DNA of 64,000 bases from Allohahella marinimesophila (GCF_039538005.1 NZ_BAABBO010000007.1:186001-250000), one strand, 5' to 3'; counted from the stretch's first letter, positions 1 through 9,872 are shown. The notes: generated from the letters alone by a model not told the origin. Numbers and translations: made by a program.

Positions 1-499
1 GCAATGGGCCGCTGTCGGATACGCCGGTGACCATGGGGACTTCGATGTCCGCGTTAGTGACAGAGGCGGCGACCGTATAGTGCAGGCCACGTGCTTCGAG
101 CGCAGCCTGAAGCACTGAGAGATAGTCGATGTAAACGGTATCAGCAGCGCGTTCCGGGTAGCCCTGCGCGGCATAGCCGAAGTCGCTCGGTGTCTGCGTG
201 TAAAAAATCGAAACCTCTTGCAGACCAATGGCATCCGGCCGATATCGCTTTATCTCGACTGCCAGCGCTTCGGCGCGCTCGGTAAAATCCGTCTGCTGGA
301 CTTCCTGGAAAGCTGCGGTGACGGCGAGCGGAACCGTAGTGGGATCTGTCATTGCCGCCTCCACCACCTTGAAGATGTCAGCGCCAAGATAGACGTTGCG
401 AGTCATGACGGTGAGCTTATCGGTGCCGGCGTAGCTGAAGGGTGCGGTGAGAACTAGCGCTGCAATAAGTGGGAGGGTTGTTTGCTTGAGGTCTTCCAT
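1..499 (-). CDS. Secreted endonuclease/exonuclease/phosphatase-fold hydrolase, 5' part only
   Basis: The gene starts at the ATG whose complement ends at 499 and stays open to the left edge, so about 166 residues are visible and the C-terminus lies outside the window. The protein opens with a classic signal peptide (hydrophobic stretch LPLIAALVLTAPFSYA, likely cut after SYA), so it is exported. Residues after it read LTVMTRNVYLGADIF and later AIGLQEVS, which are the first two conserved blocks of the EEP fold (catalytic Asn and the metal-binding Glu). Members cleave phosphodiester or phosphomonoester bonds; the substrate here cannot be told without the C-terminal half. It is not a close copy of the EEP gene at 21 kb. 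Confidence 0.75.
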   Translation of the reverse strand, partial: MEDLKQTTLPLIAALVLTAPFSYAGTDKLTVMTRNVYLGADIFKVVEAAMTDPTTVPLAVTAAFQEVQQTDFTERAEALAVEIKRYRPDAIGLQEVSIFYTQTPSDFGYAAQGYPERAADTVYIDYLSVLQAALEARGLHYTVAASVTNADIEVPMVTGVSDSGPL

Positions 500-666
500 A
501 GTAGCTGTACTCGTCTTGTTGTTATGGTGAGGACGAGTCTACACAAGCCAATATCTTCGAGGAGCGCAAGCGGTAGAAACTGTGATCTGTGTCACAAGTG
601 CTCAGGCTCGAGGCGGTCCTTGCAAGCACCTCGAGCCAAAGCAGCTGCCCTCAGGCAGCCATTCCT

Positions 667-1377
667 TTACATGGCCTTTTTAAGCTCGCCGTAATCTCCA
701 TCTGTACGGAGGACAACCGTAACGTCATTGTCGTTTCGGTTGCGGAAAAACCAGCCGTGATTGCCAGTGAAGGACGCCGTCAGCTCGCCTTCATCTGCCG
801 AGACGCCTCGACCTTTTTCGTATGAAATCGACTGGCCACTGCCGTCACCATGGGTGTCGAAGTTCAGGGGACCGCCTTCGGTTTCCCACGAATAACGGGC
901 CACTGCATCTTTTTCCATCGTCAGCTTGTACTCGGTCCCTTCACCCGGCGTCAGTACGAAGCGCACTTCGTCCTCCCATTTGGCTTCGGCTACCGGTGCT
1001 GGCGCTTCAGCTTCAGCTTCAGGTCCGGCCGCAGCAGCGGGTTCGCTGGAATCAGGGGCCGTCTCAGCTGGGGCTGCAGCGATTTCGGCAGCAGGCGCAG
1101 CAGTAGGCTCTGTTACTGTCTCCTCACTCGAAGACGACATTGATGTTGCCAAAGCCGCTTCATCAGCCTCAGCTTCATGGGCGAGCTGCTCCTTGATTTC
1201 ACCCATTTCTTTCAGGCCGAGCACGCGACCCGCGCCTGTGGGATCCAGCCCATACTCGGCCGGCATCACGACAGTCACCAGCAGCACGGCCGCTACGATG
1301 GCAGCAATGATGGTGGAACGGATCAATTTTGCAGAACTGGGTAGTTCGTTTTTAGCAGGTATTTCGGTGTTATACAT
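667..1377 (-). CDS. Single-pass membrane anchor protein with acidic Ala/Glu-rich linker
   Basis: A 236-residue protein with one membrane segment at about residues 24-42 (IIAAIVAAVLLVTVVMPAE), then a long low-complexity Ala/Glu/Pro/Ser linker to about residue 130 and a compact beta-rich C-terminal domain (about 133-236) that ends in YGELKKAM. Proteins of this build are commonly annotated as 'transmembrane anchor protein' beside HupE/UreJ genes. The start has GGAGA eight bases upstream. It lies 16 bp downstream of the HupE/UreJ gene and is almost surely co-transcribed with it. The periplasmic domain may hold or present a partner; no catalytic motif is visible. Confidence 0.7.
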   Translation of the reverse strand: MYNTEIPAKNELPSSAKLIRSTIIAAIVAAVLLVTVVMPAEYGLDPTGAGRVLGLKEMGEIKEQLAHEAEADEAALATSMSSSSEETVTEPTAAPAAEIAAAPAETAPDSSEPAAAAGPEAEAEAPAPVAEAKWEDEVRFVLTPGEGTEYKLTMEKDAVARYSWETEGGPLNFDTHGDGSGQSISYEKGRGVSADEGELTASFTGNHGWFFRNRNDNDVTVVLRTDGDYGELKKAM

Positions 1378-1393
1378 GAAAAATCTCCAGAAT

Positions 1394-2128
1394 CTATGCG
1401 ATGAAATAGCCGGTGAGCTGATAGCCGATGAGCAGGAAGCCTGCGCTCATCAAGGCCACATTGGCGGTGTAGGCATGACGAATGAAACCATCGGTCTTCC
1501 GCCAGAAACTCATGACGATCAGAATCATCGCCAGTGCGATGAGCTGGCCAATTTCAACGCCAACGTTGAATGCGAGCAGGTTGGGTACCAGGCCGTCCGG
1601 CGAGATGTCGTACTCGTTGATTTTCGTGGACAGACCAAAGCCGTGGAAGAACCCGAAGATAAGCGTGGCGACCTTCGTGTTCGGCTGAAAACCAAACCAG
1701 CGTTGGTAGGCGCCAAGGTTATCCAATGCCTTGTAGACCACCGAGAGGCCGATGATGGCATCGATGATGAAGCTGTTGATACCGACGTTGAAGTACACGC
1801 GCAACAGCATCGTGGTCGAATGCCCCAGCGCAAAAAGGCTGACGTAAATGGCGATGTGTTGCATCCGGTAAAGGAAAAAGATCACCCCTAGCAGGAACAG
1901 CAGATGGTCGTAACCGGTGACCATGTGCTTGGCGCCCAGGTAGGTGAACGCGATGAGATTGACGCCGGTGATTTCCTGGATGTAGCCCTTGTCGCCCTCG
2001 GCAACCGCATGGGCGAATACCTCGGCGCTCATGCCGAGCAAACCAATGACAAGGAAAATCCAGACGAGACGGTAGCTGCGGGTCGCTGTACGCGCCCGAC
2101 AACAGCCGTCAAACAAAGTTGACAACAT
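1394..2128 (-). CDS. HupE/UreJ-family membrane protein
   Basis: A 244-residue polytopic membrane protein. After an N-terminal hydrophobic segment it carries GYDHLLFLLGVIFFL at about 73-87 and later FGFFHGFGLSTKI, the His/Asp blocks typical of the HupE/UreJ_2 family, plus a GHSTTM block. HupE and UreJ are linked in other bacteria to nickel or cobalt handling for hydrogenase and urease; neither enzyme is seen here, so the metal is inferred only. The start has GGAG upstream. It forms a probable three-gene operon with the His-rich protein upstream (46 bp gap) and the anchor protein downstream. Confidence 0.8.
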   Translation of the reverse strand: MLSTLFDGCCRARTATRSYRLVWIFLVIGLLGMSAEVFAHAVAEGDKGYIQEITGVNLIAFTYLGAKHMVTGYDHLLFLLGVIFFLYRMQHIAIYVSLFALGHSTTMLLRVYFNVGINSFIIDAIIGLSVVYKALDNLGAYQRWFGFQPNTKVATLIFGFFHGFGLSTKINEYDISPDGLVPNLLAFNVGVEIGQLIALAMILIVMSFWRKTDGFIRHAYTANVALMSAGFLLIGYQLTGYFIA

Positions 2129-2174
2129 GATGACTCCAAAAGTTTTGATTCAGATAGCTGCAATGCAGCGTGAT

Positions 2175-2537
2175 TCAAACAGTCGGAGCAGTCTTCGGAG
2201 GTCGGTCGAGGCGGGTTCGAACAGAGCGGGGCGGATCGCCAGTGTAGGGGGTCGGCTGCTGATAGGCGGTCGACAATCTACTGAGCAGGCGTATGGTCAG
2301 ATGGTGAATGGTGTCGTGCGTGTGGTTACCTGAGTCGTGATGAACGTGACCGGTTGGCTCTTCGTCGACATCATCATGGCCGTGAGAGTGCCTATCGTGG
2401 TCGCCGACCGGCAGTTCGGCCACTGCAGCAACGCCATGGGAGGATGCTTCGCCAATCATCGACAGCGCCAGTCCTGTCAGCGCGAGCAGCATGACAAGAA
2501 TCGGCAGCAGCTGTCTATTATTGATGGCGATCATCAT
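2175..2537 (-). CDS. Small exported His-rich protein, probable metal binder
   Basis: A 120-residue protein with an N-terminal hydrophobic segment (LLPILVMLLALTGLALSMIG), then a His/Asp-rich stretch at about 46-79 (HDRHSHGHDDVDEE, HVHHDSGNHTHDTIHH) and a basic Pro-rich tail. His clusters of this type bind Zn, Ni, Co or Cu in periplasmic chaperones. No known domain is recognised. It is the first gene of the operon with the HupE/UreJ protein and diverges from the MFS gene, whose protein also ends in a His-rich tail, so a shared metal function is the simplest reading. The tail after residue 85 is low-complexity and the exact start is open (ATG ATG). Confidence 0.6.
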   Translation of the reverse strand: MMIAINNRQLLPILVMLLALTGLALSMIGEASSHGVAAVAELPVGDHDRHSHGHDDVDEEPTGHVHHDSGNHTHDTIHHLTIRLLSRLSTAYQQPTPYTGDPPRSVRTRLDRPPKTAPTV

Positions 2538-2561
2538 AGATATTAGCTAATGGCTCGTAGA

Positions 2562-2594
2562 TCGAATGGGGTGAGGGTAACAAGTTCGAATGGG
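2562..2594. promoter_or_regulatory. Direct repeat TCGAATGGG in a divergent promoter region
   Basis: TCGAATGGG occurs twice (2562-2570 and 2586-2594), 24 bp apart, in the 112-bp gap between the His-rich/HupE operon and the MFS gene. A repeat with about two helical turns of spacing between divergent genes is typical of an activator or metalloregulator site. No matching regulator gene is adjacent, and no Zur or NikR palindrome was recognised. Confidence 0.3.
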
Positions 2595-2649
2595 AGATAC
2601 GAGTTGAAAGCAGGAATTGATCAGGATCGGTTAGTACCCGGGCTAAACC

Positions 2650-3954
2650 ATGTTTGAGATCCTGAGACACCGTACTTATCGGCATCTGTTCCTTGCGCAG
2701 GTAGTCGCCTTGCTGGGTACCGGTCTTGCTACCGTCGCCCTCAGTCTCATGGCCTTCGATATCGCTGGTAGTGATGCGGGGCAAATCATGGGCACGGCGA
2801 TGGCGATCAAAATGGTGGCCTATGTGCTCATTGCGCCACTGGCTGCCGCAGTCGCCGAGCGCATTCCGCGTCGGGTGACGCTCGTTACCCTCGATCTTGT
2901 GCGCGGGGCGACGGCGCTAGCCTTGCCCTTCGTCACAGAAGTGTGGGAAGTGTATGTGTTGATCGCGGTGCTTCAGTCTGCTTCGGCTGCGTTTACGCCC
3001 ACCTTCCAGTCCACGATTCCGGATACGCTGCCGAACGAAGACGACTACACCAAAGCGCTATCACTTTCGCGGCTGGCCTATGATCTTGAAAACCTGATCA
3101 GCCCGGCGCTTGCGGCCCTCCTGTTGCTGGCCACCAGCTGGCAGGGGCTGTTCTCGGGTACGGTGATCGGTTTCGTGGCATCGGCCTTGCTCGTGGTGTC
3201 GGTGGCGATCCCGGTCGGTGCCAAATCGGAGAGGCGTCGAAGCATTCATGAGCGTACCTGGCGCGGCTTCAGGATCTTTATGGCTACACCGCGTCTGCGC
3301 GGACTCATGGCCCTGAATCTGGTGGTCAGCCTGGCGGGCGCAATGGTCATCGTGAATACGGTGGTGCTGGTACAAGGCAATTTTGGTCTGACCGATCAGC
3401 ATACGGCCATGGCCTTCGCAGCCTTTGGTGGCGGGTCGATGCTGGCGGCATTGGCACTGCCAGCTTTGCTCAAGCGATTTCAGGATCGTCAGGTCATGTT
3501 GACCGGGGCTGGTATGTTGATTAGCGGATTGCTGTTCGCACTGCCGGTAGAGAGTCTGGGATGGCTACTTGTGGTCTGGGCCTGGCTTGGCGTGGGCTTC
3601 TCGGCCGCACAAACCCCCGTTGGCAGGCTACTGATCCGCTCGTCTCATGGGGAAGACCGGCCAGCCCTGTTTGCCGCCCAGTTTTCCCTGTCTCACGCAG
3701 GGTGGCTGGTGGCCTATCCGCTGGCCGGGTGGCTGGGGTCAATGGCCGGTATGCCGACGACCCTGGTGGTACTCGCCGTGCTGGCAGGCCTGGCCATGAT
3801 ACCGACTATAAGACTCTGGCCGGCGGACGATCCGGCAGAGCTTCCCCATCGGCATGACGAACTCGCTGACAACCATCCGCATATGGCACGGTCTGGTCGA
3901 CAGCATGTTCACCCCTATATTATCGACAGCCTGCACCCGAAATGGCCGGAGTAG
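2650..3954 (+). CDS. MFS transporter with His-rich C-terminal tail
   Basis: A 434-residue protein with about 12 membrane segments and an MFS_3/EntS-like layout: an early FLAQVVALLGTGLATVALSLMAFD helix, the cytoplasmic loop AERIPRRVTLVTLDLVRG (motif A region) and a central basic loop near 195-205. The last about 40 residues are hydrophilic and rich in His (PHRHDELADNHPHMARSG, QHVHPY), unusual for the family. Members export siderophores, drugs or metals. The divergent His-rich/HupE operon suggests metal or metallophore efflux, which is inference. No strong ribosome site precedes the ATG, so the start is likely but not certain. Confidence 0.75.
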   Translation: MFEILRHRTYRHLFLAQVVALLGTGLATVALSLMAFDIAGSDAGQIMGTAMAIKMVAYVLIAPLAAAVAERIPRRVTLVTLDLVRGATALALPFVTEVWEVYVLIAVLQSASAAFTPTFQSTIPDTLPNEDDYTKALSLSRLAYDLENLISPALAALLLLATSWQGLFSGTVIGFVASALLVVSVAIPVGAKSERRRSIHERTWRGFRIFMATPRLRGLMALNLVVSLAGAMVIVNTVVLVQGNFGLTDQHTAMAFAAFGGGSMLAALALPALLKRFQDRQVMLTGAGMLISGLLFALPVESLGWLLVVWAWLGVGFSAAQTPVGRLLIRSSHGEDRPALFAAQFSLSHAGWLVAYPLAGWLGSMAGMPTTLVVLAVLAGLAMIPTIRLWPADDPAELPHRHDELADNHPHMARSGRQHVHPYIIDSLHPKWPE

Positions 3955-3980
3955 AAGGCGGCCGATTTACGCATACGCTT

Positions 3981-5129
<1,149 letters not shown>

Positions 5130-5174
5130 AAGAGGCTCCTTTAGAGACCGACTTTTAACTTGTGAGCAGTCTGG

Positions 5175-6362
5175 TTACAGGCCAAGCACCATCTGTGCGA
5201 TGATGTTGCGCTGAATCTCGTTTGACCCACCGAAGATCGACAGCTTGCGCATGTTGAGGTAGTCGCCGGTGGCCGGTGTGGCATGTTCGGAGCCCACACG
5301 TGCGCCTTCGTAGTCAAGTTCCAGCGCGTCAGGAATGTGCGCGATGGCGTCTGTACCCATCGCTTCCATCAATAGCTCGAACATGTTCTGGCCGATTTCG
5401 GTGCCACGCACCTTGAGGATCGAGGCCTGCGGACCAGGGCCTTTTTCGTCGGTCAATACACGCAGCACAGTGAGTTCCAGCGCCTTCAGTTCGATATCGA
5501 GCTGGGCCAGACGATCACGGAACCGTGTATTCTCGATCAGTGGCTGCTGGCCATCTTTCGTCTCTCGGGCGACCTGTTTCAGGCGAGTCATCATCGCCTT
5601 CCACTGGCCGACGTTGGCAAGACCAGTTCGCTCATGGCCGAGCAGGAACTTGGCGTAGGTCCAGCCTCTATTTTCTTCACCAATCAGGTTCTCGACGGGG
5701 ACTTCGACGTTATCGAAGTAGACCTCGTTCACCTCGTGCTCACCATCGAGCATGATGATTGGCCGAACGGTCACGCCTGGCGTCTTCATGTCTATCAGGA
5801 GGAAGGAGATGCCCTGCTGCGGCTTGCCTTCGGTGCTGGTGCGAACCAGACAGAAGATCCAGTCGGCGTGCTGGCCCAGAGTGGTCCAGGTCTTCTGACC
5901 GTTGACGATGTACTTGTCTCCATCACGCTTGGCGCTCGTACGCAGCGAGGCGAGGTCGGAACCGGCGCCAGGCTCGGAATAACCCTGACACCACCAGTCC
6001 TCACCGGTGAGTATGCCAGGCAGGAAACGCTGTTTCTGCTCTTCGGTAGCGAAGGACATGATGACCGGAGCCACCATGCGCAAACCAAAATCCAGCTGAC
6101 GAGGTGCACCAGCGGCGGCGCATTCCTCTTCGAAAATCAGCTGTTCGATTGCATCCCAACCCGTGCCGCCGTATTCCTTTGGCCAGTTCGAAGCGCCCCA
6201 GCCCTTGTCGCTGAGGATCTTCTGCCAGCGTTGGGTTGTGGCCTTGTCTGGTCGCAGACGCTTTTCAGTCCGCAGCCGGATGTCTTCTGGCAGATTGTCG
6301 TGCAGGAACTGACGGACCTCCGCCCGGAAAGCCTCCTGTTCGGCTGTGTAGTTCAGATTCAT
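5175..6362 (-). CDS. Acyl-CoA dehydrogenase, PimC-like large subunit type
   Basis: A 395-residue acyl-CoA dehydrogenase. The chosen ATG (complement of 6360-6362) has AGAGGA upstream and gives the usual MNLNYTAEQEAFRAEVRQFL start; an ATG nine codons earlier has no ribosome site. Diagnostic blocks are WWCQGYSEPGAGSDLASLRT, VNGQKTWTTLGQHADWIFCL, EENRGWTYAKFLLGHERTGLA and the C-terminal RKLSIFGGSNEIQRNI. These match the pimeloyl-CoA dehydrogenase large-subunit (PimC) group. First gene of the operon with the PimD-like partner; the paired 16-bp palindromes at 6424-6463 lie just upstream. Confidence 0.87.
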   Translation of the reverse strand: MNLNYTAEQEAFRAEVRQFLHDNLPEDIRLRTEKRLRPDKATTQRWQKILSDKGWGASNWPKEYGGTGWDAIEQLIFEEECAAAGAPRQLDFGLRMVAPVIMSFATEEQKQRFLPGILTGEDWWCQGYSEPGAGSDLASLRTSAKRDGDKYIVNGQKTWTTLGQHADWIFCLVRTSTEGKPQQGISFLLIDMKTPGVTVRPIIMLDGEHEVNEVYFDNVEVPVENLIGEENRGWTYAKFLLGHERTGLANVGQWKAMMTRLKQVARETKDGQQPLIENTRFRDRLAQLDIELKALELTVLRVLTDEKGPGPQASILKVRGTEIGQNMFELLMEAMGTDAIAHIPDALELDYEGARVGSEHATPATGDYLNMRKLSIFGGSNEIQRNIIAQMVLGL

Positions 6363-6423
6363 GCTGATTCCTCTACGTAGCGGGTTCATGTGGACGAACA
6401 GGCAGGGGCTTGACTGACCTATC

Positions 6424-6463
6424 CATACACATGTGTATTGTCTGATCCATACACTACTGTATG
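6424..6463. promoter_or_regulatory. Paired 16-bp palindromic operators, probable TetR sites
   Basis: CATACACATGTGTATT (6424-6439) and CATACACTACTGTATG (6448-6463), 24 bp apart, share the form CATACACNNNTGTATG. They lie 62-101 bp upstream of the PimC-like start. The same pair occurs at 13271-13309 in front of the FadB-type/thiolase operon and the tetR gene, so both operons probably answer to that regulator. Confidence 0.7.
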
Positions 6464-6488
6464 TTGACTAAGGCGGTCAAGCAGAGGT

Positions 6489-6932
6489 TTAGCGAAAGCC
6501 GATAAGCCGACCCATTGTGATGACGGCCAACCACAGCAATAGTGATAGTGCGGCCATGATCTGATGCCAGAGGCGGTGGGTGGTCGTCTGATAAAGCGCA
6601 GCATTGAGACCGGCGACGGCGATCAATAGCAGCTTGATGCGAAAGACTGTGGACTCTGCGTAGCTTGTGGCCTGCACCGAGAAGAGGCTCAAGCCAGTGA
6701 CTATTACGAGGCCAAGACCGATCAGTGCTAAGGGTCTCAGCAGGCGCTCGACATCCGCTATGGCAATTGATCGACCCAGCCAGCCAAGAATCCTCATATC
6801 CAGCGCTGCCACTGTGCCAACCAGCAGTGCAATGCCGACGATGTGTCCAGCATTGACAAGTGGATACAGCCACTCCGACTGCGCCAGAATGCGGGCCGGC
6901 CCGCTGGCTTCAAGCCAGGCCAGAATGCTCAC
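6489..6932 (-). CDS. Small integral membrane protein, DUF6644-like
   Basis: A 147-residue protein with four predicted helices (around 25-50, 67-85, 98-115 and 124-143). The sequence style, starting from a GTG (MSILAWLEASGPARILAQS) with HIVGIALLVGTVAALDMR, resembles the DUF6644/DUF2214 group of cytochrome-like membrane proteins. The GTG has AAAGG upstream. It lies 40 bp after the DUF6152 gene and so is the last gene of the Fur-box-preceded TonB receptor operon. The function is unknown; a role in reduction or handling of the imported metal complex is only a guess from position. Confidence 0.6.
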   Translation of the reverse strand: MSILAWLEASGPARILAQSEWLYPLVNAGHIVGIALLVGTVAALDMRILGWLGRSIAIADVERLLRPLALIGLGLVIVTGLSLFSVQATSYAESTVFRIKLLLIAVAGLNAALYQTTTHRLWHQIMAALSLLLWLAVITMGRLIGFR

Positions 6933-6972
6933 AGCGCGCCTTTGTCACCTGGCTGATTCATGCCGGTGAGAC

Positions 6973-7371
6973 TCAGGACTTCCTGTCTGGATAGAGGTTG
7001 TAGTCTTTGCCATCGATCACAAGGCGCTCGGCTTTCATCAGGAGTTCGCCAGCCTCTGCAGAACGATGCCCGTGGATGGTCAATTCGGTACCGGGCTTGA
7101 GCATGTCATCCTTGAGGTCAACTCGTTCGTGGCGCCAGGGCTGCCCAACCTCAACGGTCCAGAGATCGCCATCAGCATCTACCTTGAGCTCGCCGTGCGG
7201 ATTGCCAAGCCGGGCTTCCTTCACGGTGCCACTGAGCTCGAATTCCTCATCGGTGGCCCAGCGCCAGCCATGATGGGCAGCAGCGCTGGCGGTCAGGCAG
7301 CACAGCAGGATGGCCAGCCATGCCCTTGTGCCGATGTGAGTGCGAATGAGGACTGCTACCGAGCGTGTCAT
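6973..7371 (-). CDS. DUF6152-family exported protein
   Basis: The ATG with complement at 7369-7371 gives a 132-residue protein with a signal peptide (AWLAILLCCLTASAAAHHGWRW, cut after AAA). The mature part begins HHGWRWATDEEFELSGTVKEARLGNPHGELKV, the hallmark of DUF6152 proteins, a short beta-barrel-like periplasmic family of unknown function. GGGAGA precedes this start; a longer reading frame to 7509 has no ribosome site and no sensible N-terminus. It lies between the siderophore receptor and the DUF6644-like membrane protein, a recurring trio in Proteobacteria that suggests a periplasmic accessory step in metal uptake. Confidence 0.75.
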   Translation of the reverse strand: MTRSVAVLIRTHIGTRAWLAILLCCLTASAAAHHGWRWATDEEFELSGTVKEARLGNPHGELKVDADGDLWTVEVGQPWRHERVDLKDDMLKPGTELTIHGHRSAEAGELLMKAERLVIDGKDYNLYPDRKS

Positions 7372-7539
7372 GAGAGATCTCCCGATTGTCGATTCAAGAA
7401 TGACGGTCGTAATCTGTATGGTGAAATGACCACTGACTCTTGATACGTCGTTGGAAGGACTATCAGCGCGATCGGCAGCAGATTTTTGCCTGCCACTATC
7501 GACAGGCAAAGTTCCAGGTGCTCAATCCGGGCCTTCTGT

Positions 7540-9705
7540 TCAGTACAGTCTCTGAACGATGCTGGCAGTGACTGAGCGGGGTACGCCGTAATCACAGGTT
7601 GAAGTAGGCAAGGTGCCAGAGCAGTAGATCTCCTGCTCATCAAACACATTCTGCGCACTCAGCTGAAGCAGGGTCTGGCCGATCTGGTAGCGAATGCTCA
7701 CGTCCGTAGCCAACGACGACGGATATTTCAGCGTGTTGTTTGCATCAGCATATGAGGTGCCGGTGTACCGCAGGCCTGCACCACCGCCGAGCCCACGCAA
7801 GCTGCCTGAGAGTACCGTGTAGTCGAGCCAGGCGCTGGCGAGATGCTGCGGCTTGTTGGTCAACTGCTTACCGTTGGTCGCACCCACGCCGCCGGCTTCG
7901 ACGACTTCGACGTCCTGGTAGGTGTAGCTGACGAGACCCTTGAGGCCACTCTCATGTTCGGCAGACAGGCTGAGTTCAGCGCCCTGGGAGCGGGTCTCAC
8001 CGATCTGGATGCTGCTGGCGTCGTTAGCGGGGTTTGTGGCCAGTTCATTTTCGCGGTCGATCCGGAACACCGCGGCGCTGGCCAGCAGGCCATGGTTCTC
8101 CGGTTGCCAGCGGAGACCGAGCTCGTACTGCTTGCCTTTGATGGGCTCGTAGGATTTTCCAGTGACTTCGTCGCTGCCATACTGTGGACTGAAGGCCTCG
8201 GAATAATTCACGTAGGGCGACAAGCCATGATCACCAAGGTAGACGACGCCTGCCCGGTAGGTCGTCGCTGACTGATCTTCGCTATCGTCGCCAGACTTCT
8301 CTTCAACCCGATCATGCCGTACGCCGATGGTCGTCGCCCAGCGATCGGCAAATTTCAGATGATTCTGAGCATAAAACCCCAGTTGATCAGCTTCGGTTTT
8401 TGTGGTGTTGAACTCCGTCGGCGTCTGGAACGGCCCACCATAGACAGGGGCATACAGATCCAGTGGCTTGTCCATCGGGTCGAAACCGCTATTACGGCTG
8501 TCATAAGTCAGCGTCTTGTAATCCAGGCCGACCAGGCTTGTACTCTCGGTCTGGCCAAGCTGCCAGTCGTAGGTGAGCTGGTTATCGACAGTCAGTGTCG
8601 TGCCTTCGTCGTAGCGCGCACGGTTATAACGGTTTATCGTGCGGCCATCTTCCTGAAGATAGGGCGCGAAATAGTCCCTGAAGGTATCGAGTACATCGTA
8701 TTCGATGTCCCTGTAGCGGAGGTTCTGCCTGACCGCCAGCACCTCGGAAAACTCATGCTCGAAGATGTAACCAAGCGAGAATTCGGTGGCGTCATAGCCG
8801 TCGAATGAAGGCTCGCCAATGTAGCGGCTGTCCGGAATTCGACCAAACTGGCTGGGCTCTTTGGTGCCCAGGCGAGGGAAGGCCGTCCAGGGATAGCGGG
8901 TTTCGTTCTTCTGGTACTGCCCCAGGAAGGTGATGCTTGTGCTCGTACCGATGTCCCAGGTGAGCGCTGGCGCGAAGTAGATTCGGTCGTCATTGACGTG
9001 GTCAATGAAGGTATCCGCATCCTGAAACAGACCTGTCAGCCGGTATCGCAGCGTTTTGCTGGCATTCAGGCTGTCGCTGATATCGCCCTTGATCTGCTTG
9101 TGATCGTGGCTGCCATATTCGAGGCCGATTTCCGCGAATGGATCTGCAGTTGGTGTCTTGGTCACCAGGTTGATCACGCCGCCAGGCTGACCCTGACCGT
9201 AGAGTACGGAAGCCGGGCCACGTAGTACTTCGATGGCTTCAAGACCATAGACTTCGGTGGGGCTGTCGTAAGGCATTCCGGCCTGAATCTGAGTGCCATC
9301 CCGAAAGGTGGCTTCTGCTGCCGAGAAGCCACGGATGTCGATACTGAATGAGTCGATGACCGACGCACTGGCACGATCCTGAATGTAAATACCAGGAGAA
9401 TAGGCGACTGCACCAGTTAGGGTCTGCGTGTTCCTGTCTTCCAGTTGTTCGTCGGTGACGACGGTCAGTGACTGGGAAGTTTCGGCAAGCGGAATGTCAG
9501 TCTTGGTGGAGACACCGCCGCTTTGTGGGACATAGCCGTCGTTACTGGCAGCGTCAACTTCCCCCGTGGCTGTGACGGAGATCGAGGGCAACACCATGGT
9601 ATCGTCGGCAACAGCGACCGAAGCACCAGTGGCTGTGAAGGCCAATAAACCTGACGAAACGAGAGTTTTTACGGCAAACGCCGTTTGAGTGAGGCGAAAT
9701 TGCAT
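7540..9705 (-). CDS. TonB-dependent siderophore receptor
   Basis: A 721-residue outer-membrane receptor. It has a signal peptide (about 1-33, ending ASVAVADD), a TonB-box-like segment (DTMVLPSISVTA), a plug domain with the YSPGIYIQDR and VYGLEAIEVLRGPASVLYGQGQPGGVINLVTK blocks (the latter at about 146-176), and a 22-strand barrel that ends in an aromatic residue (QRLY). The plug motif with GQGQPGG is typical of FhuA/FpvA-type siderophore receptors. A Fur box lies about 67-85 bp upstream, so iron starvation should induce it together with the two small downstream genes. The siderophore cannot be named. Confidence 0.9.
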   Translation of the reverse strand: MQFRLTQTAFAVKTLVSSGLLAFTATGASVAVADDTMVLPSISVTATGEVDAASNDGYVPQSGGVSTKTDIPLAETSQSLTVVTDEQLEDRNTQTLTGAVAYSPGIYIQDRASASVIDSFSIDIRGFSAAEATFRDGTQIQAGMPYDSPTEVYGLEAIEVLRGPASVLYGQGQPGGVINLVTKTPTADPFAEIGLEYGSHDHKQIKGDISDSLNASKTLRYRLTGLFQDADTFIDHVNDDRIYFAPALTWDIGTSTSITFLGQYQKNETRYPWTAFPRLGTKEPSQFGRIPDSRYIGEPSFDGYDATEFSLGYIFEHEFSEVLAVRQNLRYRDIEYDVLDTFRDYFAPYLQEDGRTINRYNRARYDEGTTLTVDNQLTYDWQLGQTESTSLVGLDYKTLTYDSRNSGFDPMDKPLDLYAPVYGGPFQTPTEFNTTKTEADQLGFYAQNHLKFADRWATTIGVRHDRVEEKSGDDSEDQSATTYRAGVVYLGDHGLSPYVNYSEAFSPQYGSDEVTGKSYEPIKGKQYELGLRWQPENHGLLASAAVFRIDRENELATNPANDASSIQIGETRSQGAELSLSAEHESGLKGLVSYTYQDVEVVEAGGVGATNGKQLTNKPQHLASAWLDYTVLSGSLRGLGGGAGLRYTGTSYADANNTLKYPSSLATDVSIRYQIGQTLLQLSAQNVFDEQEIYCSGTLPTSTCDYGVPRSVTASIVQRLY

Positions 9706-9771
9706 TGCAGATGTGTCCAGATGGTGTGGCGTTCAAATCGTTCAAGGTCGAGACCCTGAACCGCTAAGAAA

Positions 9772-9790
9772 CGCAATGATAACCATTATC
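9772..9790 (-). promoter_or_regulatory. Fur box upstream of the siderophore receptor
   Basis: The 19 bases CGCAATGATAACCATTATC match the Fur consensus GATAATGATAATCATTATC at 15 of 19 positions, with only one mismatch across the central 16. It lies 67 bp upstream of the receptor start, where Fur binding would block transcription when iron is sufficient. Confidence 0.8.
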
Positions 9791-9830
9791 ATTACCATTT
9801 GCACATCTGAAGTAAGGTGGGGGTAATACA

Positions 9831-9866
9831 GCTGCGTGGCGAGAGACGGATCACCCGCCACGCAGC
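9831..9866. other. Perfect 10-bp stem hairpin after the thiolase gene
   Basis: GCTGCGTGGC (9831-9840) and GCCACGCAGC (9857-9866) form a perfect 10-bp stem with a 16-base loop just beyond the thiolase stop. There is no T run on either side, so it is not a classical intrinsic terminator. It may be a 3' stabilising or Rho-linked hairpin between the end of the thiolase operon and the divergent receptor promoter. Confidence 0.45.
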
Positions 9867-9872
9867 CTCAGA

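Noticed and set aside
926..1891. Long plus-strand open frame of 321 codons opposite the anchor and HupE genes
   Set aside because: It is antisense to two genes with clear family features, has no ribosome site and gives no sensible protein; GC-rich DNA makes such frames by chance.
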